From NCBI GenBank assembly GCA_958295715.1, contig OY282371.1, positions 186,001-250,000 on the forward strand: 64,000 nucleotides of DNA, read 5' to 3'. The notes beneath the pieces were generated by a model. The model saw nothing but the letters and a program-made list of their open reading frames with translations, was not told the DNA's origin and made no database searches. This DNA is from an uncultured Dehalococcoidia bacterium (lineage in GTDB: Bacteria; Chloroflexota; Dehalococcoidia; Lucifugimonadales; GCA-2712585). Shown here piece after piece: positions 8,790 through 17,540 of the stretch. The first letter of the stretch is position 1, and the number at the start of each line of letters is the position of its first letter. The translations under genes and the position numbers were made by a program.

Positions 8790-9599
8790 CTAAGACAAGA
8801 CTAGGGCAAGACTATAGTGCGTCACGGGTATAGTCAGCAGAAGGGAGTCCATCCTGTCCAGAAGGCCGCCGTGCCCCGGCAGCAGCCCGCCGGCGTCCTT
8901 CACCCCGGCCCTGCGCTTGAGGAGGGACTCCAGCATGTCGCCCCCTTGAGCCACGACGCCCAAGGCCAAGCCCAGAACCGGTTGCAGCCACGTCGCGACG
9001 GGGAGGTCGAGGAGGGCGCACAGGCCCATGGACGCCCCAGCCGCCAGGACAAGCCCTCCCAAGGCCCCCTCCCAGGTCTTGCTTGGGCTTATCGTGGGGG
9101 CCAGCCTGTGTCTGCCGAAGGCCCTTCCCACCAGGTAGGCCCCGGTGTCGGTGGCGAAGGTGGCGAACAGGGCGTAGAGGAGCCAGGCGCGGCCATCGTA
9201 GAGGCCGTTCCCCCCCTCGCGCAGCAGGAGGGCATGGGATAGGAGGAACCCGACGTACAGGGGGCCGGCGGCTGTGAGGAGCCACGAACGGAGGAAGGAT
9301 GCGCCGCGCCGCCGCGCCAAGGCCCACGCCAGGGTGACGATGAGACCCGCGCCAATGATATGAGGGGCGAGGCTGCCATGCTGGGAGGCGATTTGGCCGT
9401 TGACCACGAACGCCAGGGTCCATAACGCGCCGAGGGGCAGGTTGGGCCTTGCTTTTAGGGCGAGGGCAAGGCGGTGAAACTCCCACAGGCCCACGAGGGC
9501 GGCGCCGGCCACCAGGATGGTGAGGAAGGGGAAGCCGGCCCAGAGGATTCCAAGGAGGGCGGGAATTCCAACGAGACTGACCAGGAGCCTCGCCTTCAA
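8790..9599 (-). CDS. cdsA: Phosphatidate cytidylyltransferase (CDP-diglyceride synthase)
   Basis: 269-residue integral membrane enzyme that makes CDP-diacylglycerol from CTP and phosphatidate. It is almost entirely hydrophobic helices. The family signature region is seen as SPSKTWEGALGG (about residues 165-176) and the C-terminal LLPGHGGLLDRMDS. Translation probably begins at TTG (9599-9597), 3 bases after the uppS stop. The last ten residues (THYSLALVLS) are encoded by one copy of a 53-bp direct repeat whose other copy lies downstream, so the natural C-terminus may once have differed. Confidence 0.93.
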   Translation of the reverse strand: MKARLLVSLVGIPALLGILWAGFPFLTILVAGAALVGLWEFHRLALALKARPNLPLGALWTLAFVVNGQIASQHGSLAPHIIGAGLIVTLAWALARRRGASFLRSWLLTAAGPLYVGFLLSHALLLREGGNGLYDGRAWLLYALFATFATDTGAYLVGRAFGRHRLAPTISPSKTWEGALGGLVLAAGASMGLCALLDLPVATWLQPVLGLALGVVAQGGDMLESLLKRRAGVKDAGGLLPGHGGLLDRMDSLLLTIPVTHYSLALVLS

Positions 9600-9602
9600 G
9601 GG

Positions 9603-10325
9603 TTAGTCCCCGGGGTCTACGGCCCCAAACCGCCTCTTGCGCTTGTGGTAGGACCGGAGGGCTTCCTCTATCTCCTGAGGGCCGAACTCCGGCCACGGCA
9701 CGGGGGTGGTGTAGAACTCGCTGTAGGCGGACTGCCACAGCAGGAAGTTGCTCAGGCGAAGTTCGCCGCCCGTTCTTATTATCAGGTCCGGGTCCGGGAT
9801 GCCCGGGGTGTACAGGTAGCGGGCAAGGAGGTCTTCATCCACGGCCTCGGCGGGGACATTGTCGCGTATCAGGCCCCGCACCGCTTGGACAATCTCGCTG
9901 CGCCCGCCGTAGTCGAAGGCGACGCTTAGGGTCATGCGCGTGTTGTCTCTGGTCAGGTCTTGGGCGTGGTTGATGGCCTCTTTGAGGTCGGGGTCAAGGC
10001 GGTGGGTGGAACCCAGGTGCAGAATGCGGACGCCTATCTTGTGGAGGGCGCGGGTCTCGTCGTCAATCACCTCGCGGAGCACGGCCATAATGCCCGACAC
10101 CTCGTGCTGAGGCCGGTTCCAGTTCTCGGTGGAGAAGGCGTAAATGGTGACGTGCTTCACGTTGTGGGCGTCCATAAGCTCCAACACGGAGCGTATCCTA
10201 GACACGCCCACCCTGTGCCCCTCCACGCGGGGGAGGCTGCGCTCCCTGGCCCAGCGCCCGTTGCCGTCCATGATGAGGGCTACGTGGAGGGGGGCTTCAG
10301 GCTTGTTGCGGCGGTCCTGCTGCAT
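9603..10325 (-). CDS. uppS: Undecaprenyl diphosphate synthase (cis-prenyltransferase)
   Basis: 240-residue cytosolic enzyme that extends farnesyl diphosphate to the C55 carrier lipid of cell-wall synthesis. The catalytic Asp lies in IMDGNGRWA near the N-terminus. FSTENWNRP, the IRTGGELRLSNFLLWQ region and the C-terminal EF(Y) region are all present. It lies between frr and cdsA in the conserved operon order, with 3 bases to cdsA and about 80 bases from frr. Confidence 0.96.
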   Translation of the reverse strand: MQQDRRNKPEAPLHVALIMDGNGRWARERSLPRVEGHRVGVSRIRSVLELMDAHNVKHVTIYAFSTENWNRPQHEVSGIMAVLREVIDDETRALHKIGVRILHLGSTHRLDPDLKEAINHAQDLTRDNTRMTLSVAFDYGGRSEIVQAVRGLIRDNVPAEAVDEDLLARYLYTPGIPDPDLIIRTGGELRLSNFLLWQSAYSEFYTTPVPWPEFGPQEIEEALRSYHKRKRRFGAVDPGD

Positions 10326-10405
10326 AGTCCGTTCTCGCTGGCGGCCCTTGACGGGGGTTGGCTGGAGGCGCGTGGCGGGGCGCCAAGGCGTTCATCCCCC
10401 GGCGG

Positions 10406-11729
<1,324 letters not shown>

Positions 11730-12233
11730 CTACTCGCCCATGGCAAAGCGGGCAAAGCGGATGACGCGGATGTTCTCGCCCACCTTGCCGATGGCTTCTT
11801 GTACCACCTCTTCAACCCGGCGGCTGGGGTCTTTGATGAAGGTCTGCTTAAGCAGGCAGACCTCTTCCGGAGGGCGGGGCTCGTCGGGCTTCAGGCCCTC
11901 GTCGCCAACGTAGAGGGGGGCCATGGCCGCCACCTGCATGGCCAGGTCGTGGGCCAGGGCCTTAATCTCGGCGGTGCGAGCCACGAAGTCGGTCTCGCAA
12001 CCCACCTCCACCAGGGCGCCGAGTCGCGCCCCGCTGTGGACGTAGGCCTCCACCAGCCCCTCCTTCGTCTCTCTGCCGGACCGCTTGGCGGCGGCGGCAA
12101 GACCGGCCGCCTTCAGGATTTCTTCCGCTTTGTCTAGGTCTCCCTCCGCTTCCTGAAGGGCCCGCTTGCAGTCCATTATGCCAACGGCGGTCCTCTCGCG
12201 GAGGGTCTTGATAAGGGTTACGCTAACCTCCAA
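11730..12233 (-). CDS. tsf: Elongation factor Ts, short form
   Basis: Guanine-nucleotide exchange factor for EF-Tu. At 167 residues it is much shorter than the E. coli protein (283) and resembles the short forms that lack the second core subdomain. The N-terminal UBA-like module is clear (LRERTAVGIMDCKRALQEAEGDLDKA begins near residue 9, with the KR-A-L signature), followed by a single core segment ending in RVEEVVQEAIGKVGENI. The start is TTG (12233-12231) with AGGAG about 8 bases upstream. The gene follows rpsB by 20 bases. Confidence 0.95.
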   Translation of the reverse strand: MEVSVTLIKTLRERTAVGIMDCKRALQEAEGDLDKAEEILKAAGLAAAAKRSGRETKEGLVEAYVHSGARLGALVEVGCETDFVARTAEIKALAHDLAMQVAAMAPLYVGDEGLKPDEPRPPEEVCLLKQTFIKDPSRRVEEVVQEAIGKVGENIRVIRFARFAMGE

Positions 12234-12253
12234 GGGTCACTCCTGTCGGGGCG

Positions 12254-13096
12254 CTAGTTTCTTGGGGAAGGGGTCGCTGCCAACGCGGGCCGGCTCCCCT
12301 GAGGGGGAAGGTCTTCAATAGGCTCGCCGGTCTCGATTTCCGGGGCCGCCTCCTCTTCGGCTTCCCGCTCCGCGGCCCGCCTCTGAAGGAGTCCCTCCAG
12401 GGCGCCGGTGGCTATCCGGGAGGTGATGAGCCGGATGGAGCGTATGGCGTCGTCGTTGCCGGGTATGCGGTAGTCGATGAGGTCCGGGTCGCAGTCCGAG
12501 TCGATGATGGAGACCAGGGTTATGCCCAGCTTGCGGGCCTCGGCCACGCAGATGTCCTCCTTGGGCATGTCCACCACGAAGAGGGCAGCCGGTAGGGTCT
12601 TCATGCCGCGGACGCCGCCGAGGTACTTTTGGAGCCGCTTTAGGCGTTCCTCCAGCTTCAGGGCTTCCTTCTTAATCATTACGTCGAAGTGGCCCGACTC
12701 CTTCTTCGCCTCCAGTTCAAGCATGAAGTCGATGCGCTTGCGGATGGTGGCGAAGTTGGTGAGGGTGCCGCCCAGCCACCGCTGGTTGACGTAGGGCATT
12801 TCGCAGCGGGACGCCTCGGTGGAGATGGACTCCTGGGCCTGCTTCTTGGTGCCCACGAAGAGGATGTCCCCCTGGGTGGCCACGATGTCTCTAACGGCCT
12901 CCACGGCCCTCTCCAGATAGCGAAGGCTCTTTTGCAGGTCTATGATGTGGATGCCGTTCCTCTGGGTGAAGATGTAGGACTTCATCCGTGGGTTCCACCG
13001 GCGCGTCTGGTGCCCGAAGTGCACTCCCGCCTCGAGGAGGGACTTCATGGTGATAGGCTCCATCTGCACAGGCCTTCGAGCGGTCTCTTGAACCAT
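12254..13096 (-). CDS. rpsB: 30S ribosomal protein S2
   Basis: 280-residue S2. Diagnostic segments: [45 protein letters not shown] and [10 protein letters not shown], with a C-terminal acidic/proline tail. It is first in the minus-strand operon; a good promoter lies about 60 bases upstream (13154-13182). Confidence 0.98.
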   Translation of the reverse strand: MVQETARRPVQMEPITMKSLLEAGVHFGHQTRRWNPRMKSYIFTQRNGIHIIDLQKSLRYLERAVEAVRDIVATQGDILFVGTKKQAQESISTEASRCEMPYVNQRWLGGTLTNFATIRKRIDFMLELEAKKESGHFDVMIKKEALKLEERLKRLQKYLGGVRGMKTLPAALFVVDMPKEDICVAEARKLGITLVSIIDSDCDPDLIDYRIPGNDDAIRSIRLITSRIATGALEGLLQRRAAEREAEEEAAPEIETGEPIEDLPPQGSRPALAATPSPRN

Positions 13097-13153
13097 AAAA
13101 CCTGCCTTTTGTCTGCGACTTTCCGAGAATTGGGGTGGATGCGTCGGCTTTGG

Positions 13154-13182
13154 AGTATAGCATAGTGGTTGACGGCGGGCAA
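13154..13182 (-). promoter_or_regulatory. Promoter of the rpsB-tsf-pyrH-frr-uppS-cdsA-dxr-rseP-ispG run
   Basis: Read on the minus strand: TTGCCC (-35), a 17-base spacer, TATACT (-10). Transcription would begin near 13147, about 50 bases before the rpsB start. No other clear promoter is seen in the short gaps downstream, so this may drive all nine genes. Confidence 0.65.
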
Positions 13183-13729
13183 CGGCCGCCGGCCTCCGGC
13201 CGGGGCCACTCTTCTATCCCGTCATTCCCCCTCTCGCCTTCGTCATTCCCGCGCAGGCGGGAAGGGCACGCGCGCCCACTTAGTTTTGAAGAGCGTTGGT
13301 CGCCTTCCATCCGTCATTCCCGTGAAAACGGGAATCCAGGAAGGCCCCAACCCCGAACGGCAAATGTGTCGCCCACATGCCCCCGGCCCTCTTTTGGTGG
13401 CGGGCCAGCGATGGCCGCCCAGACCCTCTTATCCGTCATTCCCGCGTAGGCGGGAATCCATCCCATCCCCCGCCCCCGGTGCGACGGGGCAACCGGACAT
13501 CGGCGCGGACGCCCCTCTCCTCTCCTGTCATTCCCGCGCAGGCGGGAAGGGCGCGAGCGCCCGTTTTAGTTTTGAAGAGCGTCGGTCCTGGGTTGTGGGC
13601 TTCCTGGATTCCCGCCTTCGCGGGAATGACGGAAAGGGGCGGGCGGCAATGACGGGAGGGAGCGGGAATCCAGGGGTGGGGGGCCGGTTGCGCGTATGGG
13701 AGCGTGGGGAAAGGAAGGGCCGGGCGCGG
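13183..13729. repeat. Repeat-filled gap: five dRS3-like palindromes and a 98-bp composite element
   Basis: Copies of the 20-bp palindrome ATTCCCGCNNNNGCGGGAAT or variants at 13245, 13316 (the T/A stem variant with GAAA loop), 13438, 13530 and 13608. The block 13530-13627 is a complete composite: palindrome, GGGCGC-GCGCCC module with TTTTGAAGAGCG, then the palindrome in the other orientation. No gene is supported; the ORFs through this gap exist only because the repeats are GC-rich. Confidence 0.85.
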
Positions 13730-13758
13730 TGGCTATGCCGCCCTCGCAGCGCTATACT
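13730..13758 (+). promoter_or_regulatory. Possible promoter of the aminotransferase gene
   Basis: TATACT at 13753-13758 is a good -10. The hexamer 17 bases upstream (TGGCTA) matches only three positions of the -35 consensus. The predicted start near 13765 leaves a leader of about 30 bases with the SD TAAGGAGG. Confidence 0.4.
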
Positions 13759-13793
13759 TAGGCCCATTCAGTCACCACGCTAAGGAGGCTTTT

Positions 13794-14990
13794 ATGGCGC
13801 GAGGCGTCTTTGACTTCAGCGACCGCATCGCCAAGGGGATACCCTCCCCTTCCGGCGGCCGGCCGGGGGGAAGGGTCCGGCACGACTTCACCACGGCCTT
13901 CCCCGACCCCGACTCGTTCCCGGCGGATGGTCTGCTGGAGGCCTTGGGCCGCGCCCTCAAGGATGAGGGGCGGGACCTGGTCTACTACCCCCATCCCCAG
14001 GGCCACCCGGCCATGCGCGAGTTCATCGCCGGCAAGCTGGAGCGGGAACGGGGCATGAAGGTGACTCCCGACCAGATAATCCTCACCACCGGTTCGGGCC
14101 AGGCGGTGGCGAGATACGTTGAACTCCTGACGGACCCCGGCGACGTGATTATCACCGAGAAGTTCAGCTACTCCGGCACCATGGGCATCATGCGGCGCCA
14201 CGGGGCCAGGCTGGTGGGCGTGGACATGGACGCGGAGGGACTCCTTCCCGATGCCCTCGACGACACGCTGAAGGGCCTCGAGACCAGGGGCGAGCGGGCC
14301 AAGTTCATCTACGTCATCCCCACCTTCCAGAACCCCACGGGCGCGGACATGGGGTTGGAGCGGCGCCGGCAGGTCCTGGCCGTGGCTCAACGGCATGGCG
14401 TCCCTATCTTTGAGGATGACTGCTACGCCGACCTGCGGTTCGGCGGCGAGCCGTCTCCCTCCATCCAGTCTCTGGACGAGGAGGGGTCGACGCTGTATTG
14501 CGGCTCCTTCTCCAAAATCGTGGCTCCCGGCATGAGGTTGGGGTTCATGGCGGCCCCGCCGTCCGTAATAGAGTCGGTGAAGGCCATTCATTTGGGGGCA
14601 ACCCCCAGCCAGTTCGCCGCCCTCGCCACCCTCTACTATCTGAGGGACCATCTGGATGAGCACGTGCAGGAGCTGCGGGACATCTTCAGAGCCAAGAAGG
14701 ACACCGCCGTGGCCGCCGTGGGGGAGCGCATGGGGTCGCGGGTGGAGTGCAGCGACCCGGACGGCGGCCTGTACCTGTGGCTGAGGCTTCCCGAGGGGGC
14801 CGACACGGCCGCGGCCCTGCCCAAGGCCAGGGAGCGGCAGATAAGTTACGGCCCCGGAACCAACTTCTCCCCGGGCCAAGACGCCTACAACTATCTGAGG
14901 CTGTGCTACGGCCACCTGACCCACGAGACCATTCGCGAGGGCATCGCAAGTCTCGCGGAGTTCTTTGAGGAGGAGGGACTGCTGAAGTAA
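13794..14990 (+). CDS. PLP-dependent aminotransferase, class I/II (MocR/LysN-type fold)
   Basis: 398-residue fold-type I aminotransferase resembling 2-aminoadipate and aromatic or branched-chain amino acid transaminases. Visible: YYPHPQGHPAMREFIAG, the cofactor segment TTGSGQAV, PTFQNPTGADM, FEDDCYADLRF with the pyridine-N Asp, and the Schiff-base lysine in GSFSKIVAPGMRLGF. The ATG at 13794 is the start because TAAGGAGG ends 6 bases before it; the frame is open for 30 more codons upstream but these are repeat-derived. It has no N-terminal GntR domain, so it is an enzyme rather than a MocR regulator. The substrate cannot be told from the sequence. Confidence 0.9.
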   Translation: MARGVFDFSDRIAKGIPSPSGGRPGGRVRHDFTTAFPDPDSFPADGLLEALGRALKDEGRDLVYYPHPQGHPAMREFIAGKLERERGMKVTPDQIILTTGSGQAVARYVELLTDPGDVIITEKFSYSGTMGIMRRHGARLVGVDMDAEGLLPDALDDTLKGLETRGERAKFIYVIPTFQNPTGADMGLERRRQVLAVAQRHGVPIFEDDCYADLRFGGEPSPSIQSLDEEGSTLYCGSFSKIVAPGMRLGFMAAPPSVIESVKAIHLGATPSQFAALATLYYLRDHLDEHVQELRDIFRAKKDTAVAAVGERMGSRVECSDPDGGLYLWLRLPEGADTAAALPKARERQISYGPGTNFSPGQDAYNYLRLCYGHLTHETIREGIASLAEFFEEEGLLK

Positions 14991-15036
14991 CCGTCCCCGT
15001 TTAGCCTGCGCGGGGCTGAATCCGACTCTGCCGGGG

Positions 15037-16047
15037 ATGCGTATTAGGGTTGTGATGAGCTTGTTGAAAACTGGATTGCGATGGACGGTCTTGGCCCTGG
15101 GCCTGTGGGCCCTTGGCGCGCTGCTAATCGCCTGCGGCGGCGCGGCGACGCCCGACGCGTCCACCCCGTCTCCGGTGGAAGAGCCGCTGCGGGCCACCGC
15201 CATGCCCACGGCGGCACAAGACACGGCTGTTCCGGCGGCGACCCCCGCCGCGGCGCGGCCGACTGACGCCCCGGCTTCCACGCCTCCGCCCATACCGCCG
15301 GCAGCCGTTCCGACAGCCACGTCCGCGGCGCCGCGGCCAACGAGCGCTCCCGCATCCACGCCTCCGCCGGCCCCTGGGACGACCGTTCCGGCGGCCACGT
15401 CCCCGCCGCCACAGCCGACGGCCCTTCCCGCATCCACGCCGCCGCCAGCCCCTGGGACAGCCGTACCGGCGGCCACGGCCCCGCCGCCACAGCCGACAGC
15501 CCTTCCCGCATCCACGCCTCCATCCGCCCCTGGGACGCCGGAGCCGACGATTCCCCCCACGCCCACCCCCGCCCCGCCGACGGTCGCGCCGACGCCAACG
15601 CCGCCCCCCGTAGAGGTGGGCCACCGGGTGGGGCAGATGGCCCCGGACTTCCGAGTTATCACCATTGACGGGGAGGAGGTGTCGCTGAGCAGCTTCCAAG
15701 GCCGTCCGGTAGTCCTGTATTTCTTCGCCACGTGGTGACCCGCCTGCCGCGCCGCGTTGCGGCGCCTCAAGGACATTCATCCCGACTACGCGGAGCAGGT
15801 GGATATCTTTTTGGTGGACACGGACCCGTCGGAGAGCGCGAGCCGCATTCGCTCCTACAAGGAGTCCCAGGGGTTCTACTGGCCCATGGCGGAGACGGAG
15901 CGGGAGATTCTGCGGAGCTATAACATAGTCAGCCAGGCCTCCAAGGTGGCGATTGACCGCAACGGCGTCATCGTGTCCCGCAGCAGTTATGAAAGCGACA
16001 GCGAGAGGAGTTGGCGGGAGCTTTTGGAGTCTCTGGCAGGCTCCTGA
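15037..16047 (+). CDS. Predicted selenoprotein: lipoprotein with TlpA/thioredoxin-like domain (TGA = Sec234)
   Basis: One 336-codon gene read through an in-frame TGA at 15736-15738. An N-terminal signal peptide ends in the lipobox LLIAC (Cys33), so the protein is probably membrane-anchored outside the cytoplasm. Residues about 40-190 are a Pro/Thr/Ala linker with four 26-residue repeats. From about 198 comes a TlpA/AhpC-type thioredoxin domain: VGQMAPDFRVITIDGEEVSL, then the active site W-Sec-P-A-C at 233-237, where relatives have WCPAC or WCPPC. After the TGA the frame stays open for 102 codons with family features (PVDTD-like FLVDTD, the YNIVSQASKVAIDRNG strand-turn). A GC-rich hairpin follows the TGA at SECIS distance, and selA is 14 kb away. 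The alternative is a Cys-to-stop nonsense mutation. The likely role is periplasmic or surface thiol/disulphide or peroxide chemistry. Confidence 0.85.
15274..15573 (+). repeat. Four imperfect 78-bp in-frame tandem repeats (Pro/Thr/Ala linker)
   Basis: Units begin at 15274, 15352, 15430 and 15508; the last is shortened and diverges. Each encodes ASTPPP-x-P followed by PT/PA-rich sequence ending in A-L-P or S-A-P. Units 2 and 3 are nearly identical in DNA, pointing to recent unit duplication in the linker of the selenoprotein. Confidence 0.85.
15736..15765 (+). promoter_or_regulatory. UGA codon with SECIS-like stem-loop
   Basis: Ten bases after the TGA a perfect 7-bp stem starts: GCGCCGC (15749-15755), loop GTT (15756-15758), GCGGCGC (15759-15765). 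Bacterial SECIS elements lie just 3' of the UGA with the apical loop roughly 16-37 bases away and a GU in the loop bound by SelB. Here the loop begins 17 bases after the codon and carries GU. The local GC content makes chance stems likely, so this alone is weak support. Confidence 0.5.
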
Positions 16048-16150
16048 ACCGGCGGGCGAGGGTGGGCCCGGCCAACCTCTGTTTCCACCTTTTTTCCCTC
16101 CCTTACCCGTGGCGTGGCGTGAGTTGGCGGCCCGCCGGCCCGGCTAGACC

Positions 16151-17458
16151 ATGACGAAAGCCCCAGCCACGCCATCCCCGGCTGTGGGGGAGCCGGCGGC
16201 CCGGTGGTGGGCCGTTGGGATGCTGTCGGCGGCGACGCTGATGGGCATTACCGTGTGGTTGAGCGTCAACGCCATCGCGCCGGGCCTGGAACTAGAAACG
16301 GGTTTCTCGAAGGGCGACGTCGCCTGGCTCACCGCGGGGGTGCAGCTTGGGTTCGTGGCCGGGACGCTCATAATCGCCGCCACCAACTTGTCGGACCTGA
16401 TGAACGCCCGCGCCATCTTCGCCGTCAGCGCGGTGACGGCCGGGGCCTTGAACGCCGCCCTAGTCTTCATGCCCGGCGACTTCGCCTATGCCCTGGCGCT
16501 GCGGATACTGGTGGGGGTCTCTCTGGGCGGCGTCTACCCCATAGGCATGAAGATACTGGCGGGATGGTTTCGTTCCGGCAGGGGCGTCGCCATCGGGATG
16601 ATGGTGGCGGCGTTGACCATCGGCTCCGGGGCGCCGAACCTCCTCAACTCCATATTCGCGGCCCAGTGGGAGACCACCCTTTACATAAGCTCCGCCCTGT
16701 CCGTCGCGGCGGGAGGCATGGTCTACTTTCTGGTGAGGGACGGCCCCTACGAGGTGCCCACCGCGCCGTTCAACCTGTTCAACCTGAAATCCACCGTCTA
16801 CCTCTTCCCGACGTACGTGTCCCGCGTCTTCCCCAGCTACATGGGCTACATATGGAGGAACCGCGGGTTGCGGCTGGTTATTCTGGGATACCTGGGGCAC
16901 GCATGGGAGCTTTACGGCATGTGGGTTTGGATACCCGCCTTCTTGGCGGTCCGGTACGCCGGCGACAGTTTGTTTGGCGGGTTCTTGGGTCTGGCCAGTC
17001 TCTTGGCCTTTCTAACCTTTGTCGCCGGGGCCGTTGGAAGCGTGGCCGCCGGTTACGCCGCCAAGCGGTGGGGCCGGTGCGCCATCACCGGCTGCGCCAT
17101 GGCCATGAGCGGTGGAATGGCCCTGTCCATAGGCTTCCTGCCCGTGGAGTGGGGATGGGTCATAGCCATAGCCGCCCTCGTGTGGGGGGCCTCGGCGATG
17201 GCTGACTCGGCCCAGTTTTCCACCGGCGCGACGGAGCTTTCCCACGAGTCCTTCCGCGGCACCACGTTGACCTTGGAAATGGGCTTGGGGACCGTGATCT
17301 CCTTTGCGACCATACGCCTGGTTCCCATCCTCTCCGACTGGGCCGGCTGGGGCGTGGCCTTCGCCTTCCTGGCCATAGGCCCGGCGGTGGGAATAGCGGC
17401 CATGCTGAAGCTCCGCTCGCTGCCGGAGTCGGCGGCCATGGCCATGGGGAAGCGGTAG
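16151..17458 (+). CDS. MFS transporter, tandem copy 1
   Basis: 435-residue major facilitator with about 12 hydrophobic segments. The conserved loop after helix 2-3 reads LADLMNAR-like (here LSDLMNAR), and after helix 4 GWFRSGRGVAIG, a typical cytoplasmic loop motif. Closest visible relatives are the two genes that follow; all three end SLPESAAMAMGKR or similar. The start at ATG 16151 follows CGGCTAGACC with no Shine-Dalgarno sequence, a context conserved in the other copies. The substrate cannot be inferred; the family resembles nitrate/cyanate-type MFS carriers only in general layout. This copy has extra residues in the mid-loop (about 200-230) compared with copy 3. Confidence 0.9.
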   Translation: MTKAPATPSPAVGEPAARWWAVGMLSAATLMGITVWLSVNAIAPGLELETGFSKGDVAWLTAGVQLGFVAGTLIIAATNLSDLMNARAIFAVSAVTAGALNAALVFMPGDFAYALALRILVGVSLGGVYPIGMKILAGWFRSGRGVAIGMMVAALTIGSGAPNLLNSIFAAQWETTLYISSALSVAAGGMVYFLVRDGPYEVPTAPFNLFNLKSTVYLFPTYVSRVFPSYMGYIWRNRGLRLVILGYLGHAWELYGMWVWIPAFLAVRYAGDSLFGGFLGLASLLAFLTFVAGAVGSVAAGYAAKRWGRCAITGCAMAMSGGMALSIGFLPVEWGWVIAIAALVWGASAMADSAQFSTGATELSHESFRGTTLTLEMGLGTVISFATIRLVPILSDWAGWGVAFAFLAIGPAVGIAAMLKLRSLPESAAMAMGKR

Positions 17459-17540
17459 CGTTGCAAATTTTCTTTCGATGGGATTACGTGAGGGGGATGG
17501 CGTGGACTCGCCGGTTCGTCGCGCCGCCGCCGGCTAGACC

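Noticed and set aside
15037-15738. A 233-residue protein ending at TGA, with a separate small gene downstream
   Set aside because: The stop falls exactly at the active-site Cys, the frame continues through the rest of the thioredoxin domain, and the next ATG in that frame has no ribosome binding site.
13758-15776. 672-codon minus-strand ORF opposite the aminotransferase and the selenoprotein
   Set aside because: It is antisense to two well-supported genes, is Gly/Ala-rich, and its frame is kept open only by high GC.
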